From Globobulimina sp. (taxonomy: Eukaryota > Foraminifera > Rotaliida), in NCBI GenBank assembly GCA_003354225.1, contig PIVH01000331.1, positions 1 to 6,243 on the forward strand: a stretch of DNA of 6,243 bases, in the 5' to 3' direction. The number at the start of each line of letters is the position of its first letter. Positions within the stretch are counted from its first letter, which is position 1. The position numbers and the translations under genes were made by a program. The notes under the pieces are model-generated. The model was not told where the DNA came from. It searched no databases and worked only from the letters and a program-made list of their open reading frames with translations. Positions 1 through 6,236 of this stretch are shown here, one piece after another.

Positions 1-91
1 CGAGATGGTTTGCTTCGATCCATTTATCAAAATCAAAATCCTCACCTTCACCTTGAATCTGGTCATGGATTGTTTCTTGGAGACTTGCCAT
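1..91 (-). CDS. 5' end of an unidentified gene, running off the left edge
   Basis: An ATG at 91-89 (minus strand) opens a frame that stays open for 30 codons to the window edge. It begins M-A-S-L-Q-E-T and continues into a run rich in Asp, Glu and Phe (G-E-G-E-D-F-D-F-D-K-W-I-E-A-N-H-L). The ATG follows an A-rich leader (GATAATGG), a reasonable eukaryotic start context. The acidic start followed by a W-I-x-x-N-x-L segment could begin a small helical domain, and a SAM-like domain crossed my mind, but 30 residues are too few to decide. A near-copy of the start region lies 139 bp upstream (see repeat). The piece is too short to exclude chance coding. The duplicated, codon-like start makes it more likely real than not. 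Confidence 0.45.
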   Translation of the reverse strand, partial: MASLQETIHDQIQGEGEDFDFDKWIEANHL

Positions 92-97
92 TATCTC
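72..97. repeat. 26-bp direct repeat, copy 1 (over the start codon at 91)
   Basis: This matches 211-236 at 25 of 26 positions; the single difference is G at 87 against T at 226. It covers the start codon and first seven codons of the gene at 1-91. Similarity stops abruptly on both sides. Confidence 0.85.
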
Positions 98-210
98 GAA
101 GATTATTATAAAAACCTGCTCCGGCAACAAATAAAAAAATACAGAAACGTTGCTGATCTCTGTTTCAAGAATACTAATTAACAAGAATATGTAACCAAGC
201 TGAAAACCTG

Positions 211-236
211 GTTTCTTGGAGACTTTCCATTATCTC
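211..236. repeat. 26-bp direct repeat, copy 2 (upstream extra start)
   Basis: Second copy of the 72-97 repeat. On the minus strand it carries its own ATG (230-228) and reads M-E-S-L-Q-E-T, against M-A-S-L-Q-E-T in copy 1. After the repeat the frame continues only to a TAG at 176-174, 18 residues in all. Just after the repeat the minus strand reads CCAG|GTTTTC, a possible splice donor, so copy 2 could be an alternative first exon. It could equally be a decayed duplicate or an upstream ORF. Confidence 0.8.
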
Positions 237-501
237 TTAACGGATCGATTTTTCAGTTGAATTTGGTTATATTGTTTACAGTTTACTTTCAAGATTACAG
301 AAGAAAAAATAAGAAAGAGAAAATTGTTTGATTATTGTTTTATACTATTGTATGCTACATATTATTACTTGTACAACTTAATCAAGAATCTGGATTCCAG
401 ATCGCAAACCGACCCGAATTTGGATTAGTTTGCAATATTATTAAATCTGAATCGAGTTATCCAGAATATTCGTAGTATACAAAACTATTATAATATTAAT
501 G
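237..501. other. AT-rich intergenic stretch downstream of the kinase
   Basis: This lies between the repeat copy and the 3' end of the kinase gene, and I see no convincing coding frame on either strand. It holds a 15-bp near-palindrome centred on 395 (ATCTGG-A-T-T-CCAGAT). It also holds a short inverted pair GCAAAC/GTTTGC at about 404-434, which could fold but is too weak to name. Kinase 3' UTR and polyadenylation signals would be expected here; none is clear enough to assign. Confidence 0.5.
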
Positions 502-1617
502 TTATTTCAACCATTTATGCTGTTTTATTTCTTCTAAGCTAATTCGTTTATGTTCATATTGAAATATTAACCCAAATAAATCCAACAAATCTTTGTTTAC
601 ATAATTTAATTTATTCCATGACGCTAATAACTCCGCAATATGTCCATTCATAATAGACACAAATCTTTGATCAGAATCGATTGAATCATGCCATGGTTTT
701 GCGCCAATTACCATTATCCATAAACATACACCCAATGAAAATACATCATTGCTTTTTGCATCAAATAACTTTTTTTTGTGTGTAATCTCTGGACTTTTAT
801 AACACCGTTTTCCGCAATATTTATTGGTATAAAAATTGCTGCAATTTTTAAAGAAATCCGATAAACCGAAATCACATATTTTAGTTTGAATATCACAACA
901 TATGAACTTTATGAATTGGCCATTATTAACTGGTACGATATTAATATTGTTTACCAAGAAGTTTTCAATTGAAATGTCAAAATGACAAACATTTTGTGAA
1001 TGAATATATTCAATACATTCAATCATTTGTTTAAATAAAACTTTTACTAATTTGTGCCATTCTGATATTGCAATTTTCCCAACTAATATAAATTGATGTG
1101 CTCTTACGATAAAATCAAAACAGGATTTACCGCCATACTCCATCACCAAATAATAATTTGCGTCACTTTCAATGTACAATGATGATATATGTGATGACTA
1201 TCATCATTTATAAAAACAAAAAAGTTCAAACCTCTTAAAAAATCCAACATATTTCGTCACGGAAGGAGGACATTTTTCATTCTTTGTTAAATATTTAAGA
1301 ATTTCTTTTTCCATTAAAATATTTTCATATACTTTATATTTACCAGTTATACCATTTACCACTGCCAATGATTTTGAATGTAAATATTTCTTTGTTACTT
1401 TTATAACAACTTTCATGTGAGATAACTCATGAAAACCACTCCATATATTCCCTGTGTTTAATATATTGGGGTTTTATGTGAATATATAGCCTTCATATTG
1501 CATGTAAATAACAACCAAACCTTGCAATGTATCTGCAATTTTGTCACAACGAACAAATCCAGCATTTTTCATATCATTTATTGTTAATGCTTCTTGTTTG
1601 TTGGTTTTGTCAGTCAT
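502..1617 (-). CDS. Three-exon protein kinase with divergent catalytic loop
   Basis: This is a eukaryotic protein kinase (ATP-dependent Ser/Thr-type phosphotransferase fold) read in three exons: 1617-1521, 1451-1232 and 1165-502. The 981 nt encode 326 residues plus TAA. Both joins restore motif order: after T-L-Q the first join gives G-N-I-W-S-G, and the second gives G-F-F-K-S-D-A-N-Y-Y-L-V-M-E-Y. Visible landmarks are V-V-I-K with Lys50, alpha-C Glu80, hinge M-E-Y-G-G near 114-118, catalytic loop H-F-D-I-S-I-E-N (Asp169, Asn174), D-F-G 204-206, S-P-E 230-232, then D-V-F-S-L-G-V and an R-I-S-L-E-E-I end. Three features are odd. The glycine-rich loop keeps only its last Gly (A28-D-T30-L-Q-G33). 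HRD is HFD, which makes it a non-RD kinase. The catalytic-loop Lys is Ser171. Other active-site residues remain, so activity is possible but not assured. The ATG at 1617 is the first after an in-frame TAA at 1691-1689. From memory this resembles a kinase type abundant in Reticulomyxa; substrate unknown. Confidence 0.88.
1166..1231 (-). other. Kinase intron 2 (66 nt, phase 2)
   Basis: On the minus strand the intron starts GTTTGA after ...TTTAAGAG and ends ...CATTGAAAG before TGACGC. It contains in-frame stops. Splicing gives AG+T = Ser and the run F-F-K-S-D-A-N-Y-Y-L-V-M-E, the expected strand into the hinge. The donor shares GTTTG with intron 1. An upstream AG (1199-1198) would fit a GT within codon Y100-V101 but would delete the conserved G-F-F-K, so I prefer the AG at 1167-1166. 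Confidence 0.78.
1452..1520 (-). other. Kinase intron 1 (69 nt, phase 1)
   Basis: On the minus strand the intron starts GTTTGG after ...TTGCAAG and ends ...AAACACAG before GGAATATATGG. It contains an in-frame stop (TAA at 1476-1474). Removing it joins D-T-L-Q to G-N-I-W-S-G in phase and puts the N-lobe strand upstream of V-V-I-K in place. No cDNA supports it; the call rests on GT-AG ends, phase and kinase motif order. Confidence 0.75.
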
Positions 1618-1668
1618 TTCAGGAATTAACAATTGTAAACAATTAGTCCGAGCAAAGCAAGTTTTTTG

Positions 1669-1686
1669 GAAATTTCTGGAAACTTC
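1669..1686. promoter_or_regulatory. Heat-shock-element-like sequence, four perfect units
   Basis: The plus strand reads GAA-AT-TTC-TG-GAA-AC-TTC: four alternating GAA/TTC triplets each spaced by two bases, which is the trimeric-HSF binding pattern (nGAAn inverted repeats). It lies 52 bp upstream of the kinase ATG (1617, minus) and 43 bp upstream of the ATG at 1729 (plus), so it could act on either. That HSF binds this pattern is established knowledge; use in this organism is inferred. A chance match of 12 fixed positions is unlikely but AT-richness helps it. Confidence 0.5.
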
Positions 1687-1728
1687 GAGTTAGTAGTGTT
1701 TAAAATGTATATTCAATACTAATTTTAA

Positions 1729-2166
1729 ATGACGATATATTCAGATAGACTATACCTTAAAGATATATTCAGAATTTCAGATAGAGAGAATATTTTTCTT
1801 GCGTTTTATAATGGTATACAGGGGGGTTGGGTAACCAACTTGGGTTTAGTGTACAAATCAAAACTCTACATTTATTGGTGCTCTACAGAATGGACATTTA
1901 CAACAAGTAATGACATATCACAGATTGATTGAATAAGAATGAATTTCATATATTGTGACAAAATTGGTGAAATACGGGTATCATGAATTCGAAATGTTAA
2001 TTTGGAAACGTTGGATTTGGATCTAATTGAAAGCATAACAAGGATATTGCATATGTGTACATTTCCGTTAATAGCTCATGGTTTGGCGGTTCAGGGAATA
2101 GGCAGTTCCATTTGTTTCAGTGGAATTAATTTAAAATTCATTGTAGATTCCATCAGTGATACATAG
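1729..2166 (+). pseudogene. Possible broken gene: one frame with two in-frame TGA codons
   Basis: The ATG at 1729 follows directly on an in-frame TAA and opens 67 codons to TGA (1930-1932). The same frame then runs open to a second TGA (1984-1986) and open again for 59 codons to TAG (2164-2166). That gives 145 codons with only two interruptions, where roughly ten stops would be expected at this base composition. The composition is protein-like: G-G-W-V-T-N-L-G-L-V-Y-K-S-K-L-Y-I-Y-W early, and P-L-I-A-H-G-L-A-V-Q-G-I-G late. I do not recognise the family. It may be a gene decayed by two point mutations, a short 67-residue gene followed by chance, or unresolved introns (I found no GT-AG pair that keeps phase). 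The 'SDR' near residues 5-7 and 17-19 reflects a 12-bp direct repeat (1734-1745 and 1762-1773). Confidence 0.3.
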
Positions 2167-2737
2167 TTACATACGCAATATACACTTATGCTTTCAATTA
2201 CAAACACAAATGCAACGTTTCCAAACCATTAAAATGATGATACACTCACAAATATATTGCACTCACAAATATATTGCACTCACAAATATATTGCAATTTT
2301 AATTTAATTCTACGCAAGTTTCTCTACACCACACTAAATTTTTGGGCAGTTTCGACCCCAAACATTTTATCTATCCCTTGTGTTATACCTTGATACAGTA
2401 AGTGGTTGATTTTTTTTTTATTGCAGAAGCACAGAAAAGTAGTATGCGAAAAAGTAGCATGATACGACGATGACTAATTGCGGATTCTCAGAAAAACGTT
2501 AGCATCGAAAAACGCCATCTAAAATAAATTTTATTCAAAAAAAAAAGCAACAAAAGAAGAAATAAAGGTTAATAAATTAATAATATAATCTGCTTTTACA
2601 TGCATCTATGGTAAAAATAATTTTTTTGTTTTTTTGTTAAAACACGTAAAACACACACGGTATAAGCAACAATTGTCATTATAAAGCGATTTTGAATGTG
2701 ATTTAAATTTTTAATGTTTAAACAGTTACTAATTGAT
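2167..2737. other. AT-rich intergenic stretch with tandem repeat
   Basis: This separates the broken reading frame from the 3' end of the nitrate transporter. No supported coding frame, tRNA or other RNA gene is visible. It contains the 17-bp tandem repeat, several A and T homopolymer runs (a 10-T run near 2410-2420), and an imperfect 14-bp duplication around 2434-2461. The right end is presumably the 3' UTR of the transporter; no single polyadenylation signal stands out. Confidence 0.6.
2244..2294. repeat. Tandem repeat, 17-bp unit x 3
   Basis: Three exact head-to-tail copies of ACTCACAAATATATTGC lie at 2244-2260, 2261-2277 and 2278-2294. The unit is AT-rich and noncoding in context. A slippage-prone minisatellite is the simplest reading. 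Repeated protein-binding sites cannot be excluded. Confidence 0.95.
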
Positions 2738-4255
2738 TTATTTCTGCTCATTCTTCTCAATCTGCGTCCACGTATTCATCTTTTCATCCGCCGCTCGAAC
2801 CTCTTCGTCCGAGAACTTTATGCCTAACACCACAAAGGACACAATAAAAACGAATATGCCTAATATCAACCACGCGGCGAAAAAACTCATATTCGACGGC
2901 ACGCGCGCAAAGATGCCGAACGCCATCAACATCGCACCCACATTGCCGCCGGCACCCACGAGCCCGGAAACTGGCCCAATGCCATCGGGCTGCACGAAGG
3001 GCACAATGGCGAAAGTCACGCCTTCTGCGGCCTGCACGAACAAACTGAACGAGATCAACATAAAGATGGTGTATCCCAACGACCCCGTCATAGCACCGAA
3101 ACTAAACCCAATTAAAAAGATGCTCTGCGCGAATAACACGATAAACAGCGACCACACGCGGCCTTGCAACGACTTCTCCGCAAACCGCGACACCACATCG
3201 GCCACCAAACCGCCAATGGAACGCGCGAACAGGTTACAGAACGAGAAGCAGAGAATAATAAAGCCGGACAGCTCCTGCGTTAAACCGAACTCGTGCATGA
3301 AATAACCGACCGCGAACCGCAAGACTGTCAATTCTGTGCCGAAGCAGGCCATGTAGCACAAATGCAAGATCCAGGTACGATAATCCTTGATGGCCAGCAT
3401 GAAGCCCTCGTTGGCGGCCTTGGCCTTGTTTCTAGACTCCATCTCCTTTGGGTCCACGGTCACGTCCACTAACTCGGTGCCGCCGACGCTCACGTCCGCG
3501 GCCGACACGCCCGGAGGCAATGGCGGCTTATCCACGGTGAAGGTCCAGTAAATGCCGGCCATCACTAAATACAAGCAAGCCGGCACCAACATGCAAACCC
3601 GCCACGACACGTTGGAGGCCATGCCGTAGGCGTTCATGAAATGCGTGTTCAAGACCGGCATAAAGAAGTTGGCGCAGCCTCCGCCGAAGTTGCCCCAGCC
3701 CGCAGAGGTCGCGTTGGCGGTGCCCACCGTCTTGCCGGCGAACATCTGCGTGGTGTGATATTGCGTGATCACGAAGGAGCCGCCCACCACGCCGATAAAC
3801 AACGACGTTATGATATAGCCCGCGGGCGTCTGCACTAATGCCATGCCGCCGACGGGGAAGAAGCAGATGCATAATAACACCAAATAGGAGCGCCGGCTGC
3901 CCAATCTCTGGCAGACCCACCCGATGAGCACCCGGAACAGCACCGTGGAGGCCACCGAGCAGCCTCCGGCGATGGCCTTATGTACGTCGGTTAAACCTAA
4001 ATCGGGCTGGATTTGCGTGTATAAGTTGGCGGTGGCGAACCAGCCAAAGAAACATAACCAAAATGTGAACCAGGTAATGTGGAAAACGCGGATGTGAATC
4101 GATTTGCAATAACAGAGCCATAATCGCGTGGCTTGGCCCATTTGGTTGGTTGGCATTCTGCGGGGACCGCCGGAGGCTGCTGGGCGAGGGTTGGATACAT
4201 CGGTCTGAGCTTGTTCGGCAATTAATGACGCCGATTTGTTCGGATCTGCAGACAT
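2738..4255 (-). CDS. NRT2: High-affinity nitrate/nitrite transporter (NRT2/NNP family, MFS)
   Basis: This 505-residue polytopic protein of the major facilitator superfamily would import nitrate (probably with protons) across the plasma membrane. Both nitrate signatures are present: A-G-W-G-N-F-G-G-G (185-193) in TM5 and G-L-V-G-A-G-G-N-V-G-A (431-441) in TM11. The substrate-binding arginines of the family are visible as Arg108 in TM2 (V-L-F-R-V-L-I-G-W) and Arg345 in TM8 (N-L-F-A-R-S-I-G-G). An MFS loop motif R-L-G-S-R-R-S (118-123) follows TM2. About 12 hydrophobic segments run from residue 58 to 480. The N-terminal 50 residues are hydrophilic. The TM6-TM7 loop (about 241-288) is short compared with fungal NrtA-type proteins. 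Length fits plant and algal NRT2. The ATG is preceded by ACTCAAA, a good eukaryotic context. There is no intron and no disabling change. Its GC content and C-ending codons contrast strongly with neighbours. It lies divergent from the sulfotransferase gene. Confidence 0.96.
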   Translation of the reverse strand: MSADPNKSASLIAEQAQTDVSNPRPAASGGPRRMPTNQMGQATRLWLCYCKSIHIRVFHITWFTFWLCFFGWFATANLYTQIQPDLGLTDVHKAIAGGCSVASTVLFRVLIGWVCQRLGSRRSYLVLLCICFFPVGGMALVQTPAGYIITSLFIGVVGGSFVITQYHTTQMFAGKTVGTANATSAGWGNFGGGCANFFMPVLNTHFMNAYGMASNVSWRVCMLVPACLYLVMAGIYWTFTVDKPPLPPGVSAADVSVGGTELVDVTVDPKEMESRNKAKAANEGFMLAIKDYRTWILHLCYMACFGTELTVLRFAVGYFMHEFGLTQELSGFIILCFSFCNLFARSIGGLVADVVSRFAEKSLQGRVWSLFIVLFAQSIFLIGFSFGAMTGSLGYTIFMLISFSLFVQAAEGVTFAIVPFVQPDGIGPVSGLVGAGGNVGAMLMAFGIFARVPSNMSFFAAWLILGIFVFIVSFVVLGIKFSDEEVRAADEKMNTWTQIEKNEQK

Positions 4256-4766
4256 TTTGAGTGTGTTTCCCTTCGACTCTGTTTCTGTATAAGTTAGTTC
4301 GTGTGTGTTGTATATTGATTTTGTATGAGAGATTGTCAGATATTAATTTGAAACATTCTAAAATAGATAATAAGGACAGATTTATCAGATTTGTCGCATT
4401 TGCCACATTTTGCAGCTGACAATGTGCGGTTTGTCAATGTGTGCAGTAGCTGAAATTGTGGAGTTGGTATAAATGTGTGTATGATGACTAAACTCTATCT
4501 GTTTGGTTTTGATAGATTGTGTGTTTTGGAAAGAAAGTAAGTATTGTTTAAAAGAAAGGGTTGAAAGCAGATGTTTTTTTGAGTTGTTGAAAGTTTTGTT
4601 ATTTCAAACACATTTCTATTGGGAAGAAGATGTGTACTTTTTCTAAAAGTGCGATGAAAACAGACAATTTGGTGTGAACATAACATATAAATTAAAAAGC
4701 CAATCGGGGGCCAATCCGTAAGGGAAAATAAATGCATTTGGTTAAAACAAAAACTGTCAGTGAACC
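4256..4766. promoter_or_regulatory. Shared divergent promoter region, transporter and sulfotransferase
   Basis: These 511 bp separate two divergent start codons and hold no supported gene. Candidate elements seen are TATA-like TATAAAT at about 4468-4474 and ATATAAAT at about 4684-4691, both plus strand, plus the paired CCAAT boxes. Several GATA/TATC tetramers also occur (for example near 4363, 4383 and 4512). GATA sites control nitrate genes in fungi, but they are common by chance in AT-rich DNA. A TG-rich stretch at 4416-4455 repeats CAATGTG twice. Which element serves which gene is not decidable from sequence. Confidence 0.45.
4699..4716 (+). promoter_or_regulatory. Paired CCAAT boxes, 11 bp apart
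   Basis: GCCAATC occurs at 4699-4705 and again at 4710-4716, separated by GGGG. The 11-bp period is about one helical turn, so both would face the same side of the DNA. CCAAT is the core of NF-Y/HAP-complex sites. They lie only 51-68 bp upstream of the sulfotransferase ATG and downstream of the nearest TATA-like sequence. They may therefore serve the transporter direction, or be in the sulfotransferase leader. Confidence 0.35.
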
Positions 4767-5534
4767 ATGGCAAATGAGCAAAAAGAGCAACTACAAATAA
4801 TCGGTGCTGGGTTTGGCCGAACCGGCACAGAAAGTTTACAACTCGCATTAAACACATTAGGATACAAATGCTATCATATGCATGAATTAAGCAAATATAA
4901 TGATAGCCATATTTGGTATGATTTATTATCGAAACCAAAAGAGAAACGGAATTGGAATCAATCAATATTTGCAAAACGTGGATATTCAGCAACTGTGGAT
5001 TGGCCCACCACTGCAATTTATCAAGATTTGTTAAAAGAAAATCCGTCGGCAAAGGTCATATTAACCATAAGAGATACACCCGAACAATGGTTCAATTCGG
5101 TGCTAAATTCCATTTATAAGTTATCAACATCGCACCGCTGGTGGCAGTTCAAATTATTATCGCGGTTTGATTCAGATCTATACAAACACGGCAAAGTCGT
5201 CCATGAGTTAATATGGGACGGTGTATTTGATGGGAGGTTTTCAGAAAAGGAGAGATCAATAAAAATATATTCGAAACAGATTGAAGATGTTCGAAAAACT
5301 GTTGCAAAAAATAGATTATTAATTATGAATGTTAAGGAAGGATGGAAGCCATTGTGTAAGTTTTTAAATAAAGAAATTCCAAAAGATTTGCCATTCCCGA
5401 GAGGCAATACAACTGCGGACAAAAACAAAAAATATCAACGATTGGTAGCAATGAAAAATAAAGTAAATGCTTTTTTTGTTGTGTTGTTTATTATTGTTGT
5501 TGGATGCTTATATAAAGTATTTACACAAACATAA
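4767..5534 (+). CDS. Small sulfotransferase (Sulfotransfer_4 type), tail-anchored
   Basis: A 255-residue protein with the PAPS-binding fold of cytosolic-type sulfotransferases, in the family often labelled Sulfotransfer_4 or 'P-loop NTPase' in fungal and protist genomes. The 5'-phosphosulfate loop is G-A-G-F-G-R-T-G-T-E-S-L (13-24) after the first strand. The 3'-phosphate segment is V-I-L-T-I-R-D-T-P-E-Q-W-F-N-S-V (97-112, with Arg102 and Ser111). A C-terminal family block E-G-W-K-P-L-C-K-F-L (191-200) is followed by P-F-P-R-G-N. After a Lys-rich linker, residues 234-250 form one hydrophobic helix close to the C-terminus, suggesting insertion as a tail-anchored membrane protein with the enzyme facing the cytosol. 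The acceptor substrate is unknown, since members of this family are poorly characterised. The start has a strong context (ACCATGG), and length is complete for the family. Codon use is AT-rich like the rest of the window, unlike the divergent transporter next to it. Confidence 0.88.
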   Translation: MANEQKEQLQIIGAGFGRTGTESLQLALNTLGYKCYHMHELSKYNDSHIWYDLLSKPKEKRNWNQSIFAKRGYSATVDWPTTAIYQDLLKENPSAKVILTIRDTPEQWFNSVLNSIYKLSTSHRWWQFKLLSRFDSDLYKHGKVVHELIWDGVFDGRFSEKERSIKIYSKQIEDVRKTVAKNRLLIMNVKEGWKPLCKFLNKEIPKDLPFPRGNTTADKNKKYQRLVAMKNKVNAFFVVLFIIVVGCLYKVFTQT

Positions 5535-5786
5535 GACGTACTTTTTAATTTTGCTAACGTACTCGGACCAAGAGATATCGATTAAAGCTCCAAAATATAG
5601 TCCAAATGAGTTCTCAAGGTTTTTGTGTGAATGCCATGACAACGAAGATGAACATAGCATCGGACCTAAAGTCATTTTTCTGCTATAAAGCGGACAGCCA
5701 ATCACAAAATGGAGCTTTTAACATACACATTAGAAACATAAACAAGTACAATATCTGTTTATTTGTTGAAATATATTATACACAAA
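5535..5786. other. Convergent intergenic region, no gene seen
   Basis: This lies between the stop codons of the sulfotransferase and the convergent gene at 5787-6236. Short open frames here overlap both strands without protein-like composition. It should carry both 3' UTRs. A 9-bp inverted pair (AAAGCTCCA/TGGAGCTTT, 5584-5592 and 5710-5718) is too short and too far apart to interpret. Confidence 0.5.
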
Positions 5787-6236
5787 TTATTTTTTAAATT
5801 TTGATTGACTTTTTTTTAGTTTCTCCGCTTTGATTCGTTCATCCAATTTATTCCCAGCAGACAATAATTTTTCCATTTCAATCAAACACTTTATCGCTTC
5901 AACCATATTTTTAACCTGATCCACCTCCGAAATGCCTAACGATGTCGTCTGATAAATTGTAATCTCTTCCTTATAATGCGACGGATTTACAACATCTCCC
6001 AAATCTTCATCATCAATCAAACCTTTTTCCTTTTCCTTTTCCTTCTCTTTCTCCATGGCATCATCAATGGGCACAGACGCAAATTTATTCATTTTGTTAA
6101 TAATCGAAGTGGTCAACGTAGCCAATGGCACTTTTGGTTCATTAATCTCATCGTTATCAGACTCAGACGATTTATTTGAAATCGCTGGCAAATTCAAATT
6201 AGACATAAAATCGTGCTCTTTTAAATCTTCTTTCAT
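5787..6236 (-). CDS. Unidentified charged, helical protein (5' end uncertain)
   Basis: A 149-codon frame ends in TAA at 5787 on the minus strand. I do not recognise a family. The N-terminal third is polar and acidic (S-S-E-S-D-N-D-E). It is followed by a Leu/Ile segment V-P-L-A-T-L-T-T-S-I-I-N-K-M (36-49) and an (E-K)5 run at 62-71. The C-terminal 45 residues (about 103-149) are a likely amphipathic helix or coiled coil ending in Lys-rich sequence. The start is uncertain: ATG at 6236-6234 is the first in the window, ATG at 6206-6204 (M-S-N-L-N-L) is another good candidate, and the frame stays open to the right edge. The minus strand reads AAGTAAGATG at the edge, where GTAAG could itself be a splice donor. 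The gene converges on the sulfotransferase gene. Confidence 0.6.
   Translation of the reverse strand: MKEDLKEHDFMSNLNLPAISNKSSESDNDEINEPKVPLATLTTSIINKMNKFASVPIDDAMEKEKEKEKEKGLIDDEDLGDVVNPSHYKEEITIYQTTSLGISEVDQVKNMVEAIKCLIEMEKLLSAGNKLDERIKAEKLKKSQSKFKK
6022..6054. repeat. Pyrimidine tract with (TTTTCC)3, encoding the Glu-Lys run
   Basis: The plus strand is pure pyrimidine for 33 bases and contains three exact TTTTCC units at 6025-6042. On the coding (minus) strand it gives alternating Glu-Lys codons, so the number of E-K pairs may vary by slippage without breaking frame. Confidence 0.8.

Noticed and set aside
1204-1416. Reading the kinase N-lobe as a separate 70-residue gene starting at the ATG at 1416
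   Set aside because: The frame continues upstream of that ATG with kinase-like sequence (G-N-I-W-S-G-F-H-E), and splice phases join it to exons on both sides.
2350-2365. TTTCGACCCC, like a tRNA T-loop
   Set aside because: The flanking bases do not pair into a T-stem and no D-arm, anticodon arm or acceptor stem is present upstream.
2434-2461. Imperfect tandem GAAAAGTAGTATG / GAAAAAGTAGCATG
   Set aside because: It is two short, low-complexity units with differences, not distinguishable from chance in AT-rich DNA.
2733-3305. 190-codon plus-strand frame opposite the nitrate transporter
   Set aside because: It is the antisense shadow of a confidently identified GC-rich gene, which keeps opposite frames open. 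Its Pro/Asn/Thr-rich composition is not protein-like.
3978-4406. 142-codon minus-strand frame overlapping the transporter start
   Set aside because: It lies in another frame of the same strand over the intact transporter N-terminus and has no recognisable domain.
4495-5052. 185-codon minus-strand frame across the divergent promoter and sulfotransferase start
   Set aside because: It overlaps the sulfotransferase P-loop region antisense. Its Leu/His/Phe-rich composition comes from AT-rich reverse reading.
5584-5718. Inverted 9-bp pair AAAGCTCCA/TGGAGCTTT
   Set aside because: The arms are short and 117 bp apart; such a pair is expected by chance in a region this size.
5787-6236. V-N-P-S-H-Y-K (residues 83-89) followed by A-I-K-C-L resembles the phage DUF3310 pattern
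   Set aside because: Only two short pieces match, the conserved residues between and after them are missing, and the context is a eukaryotic acidic/coiled protein. I treat it as coincidence.
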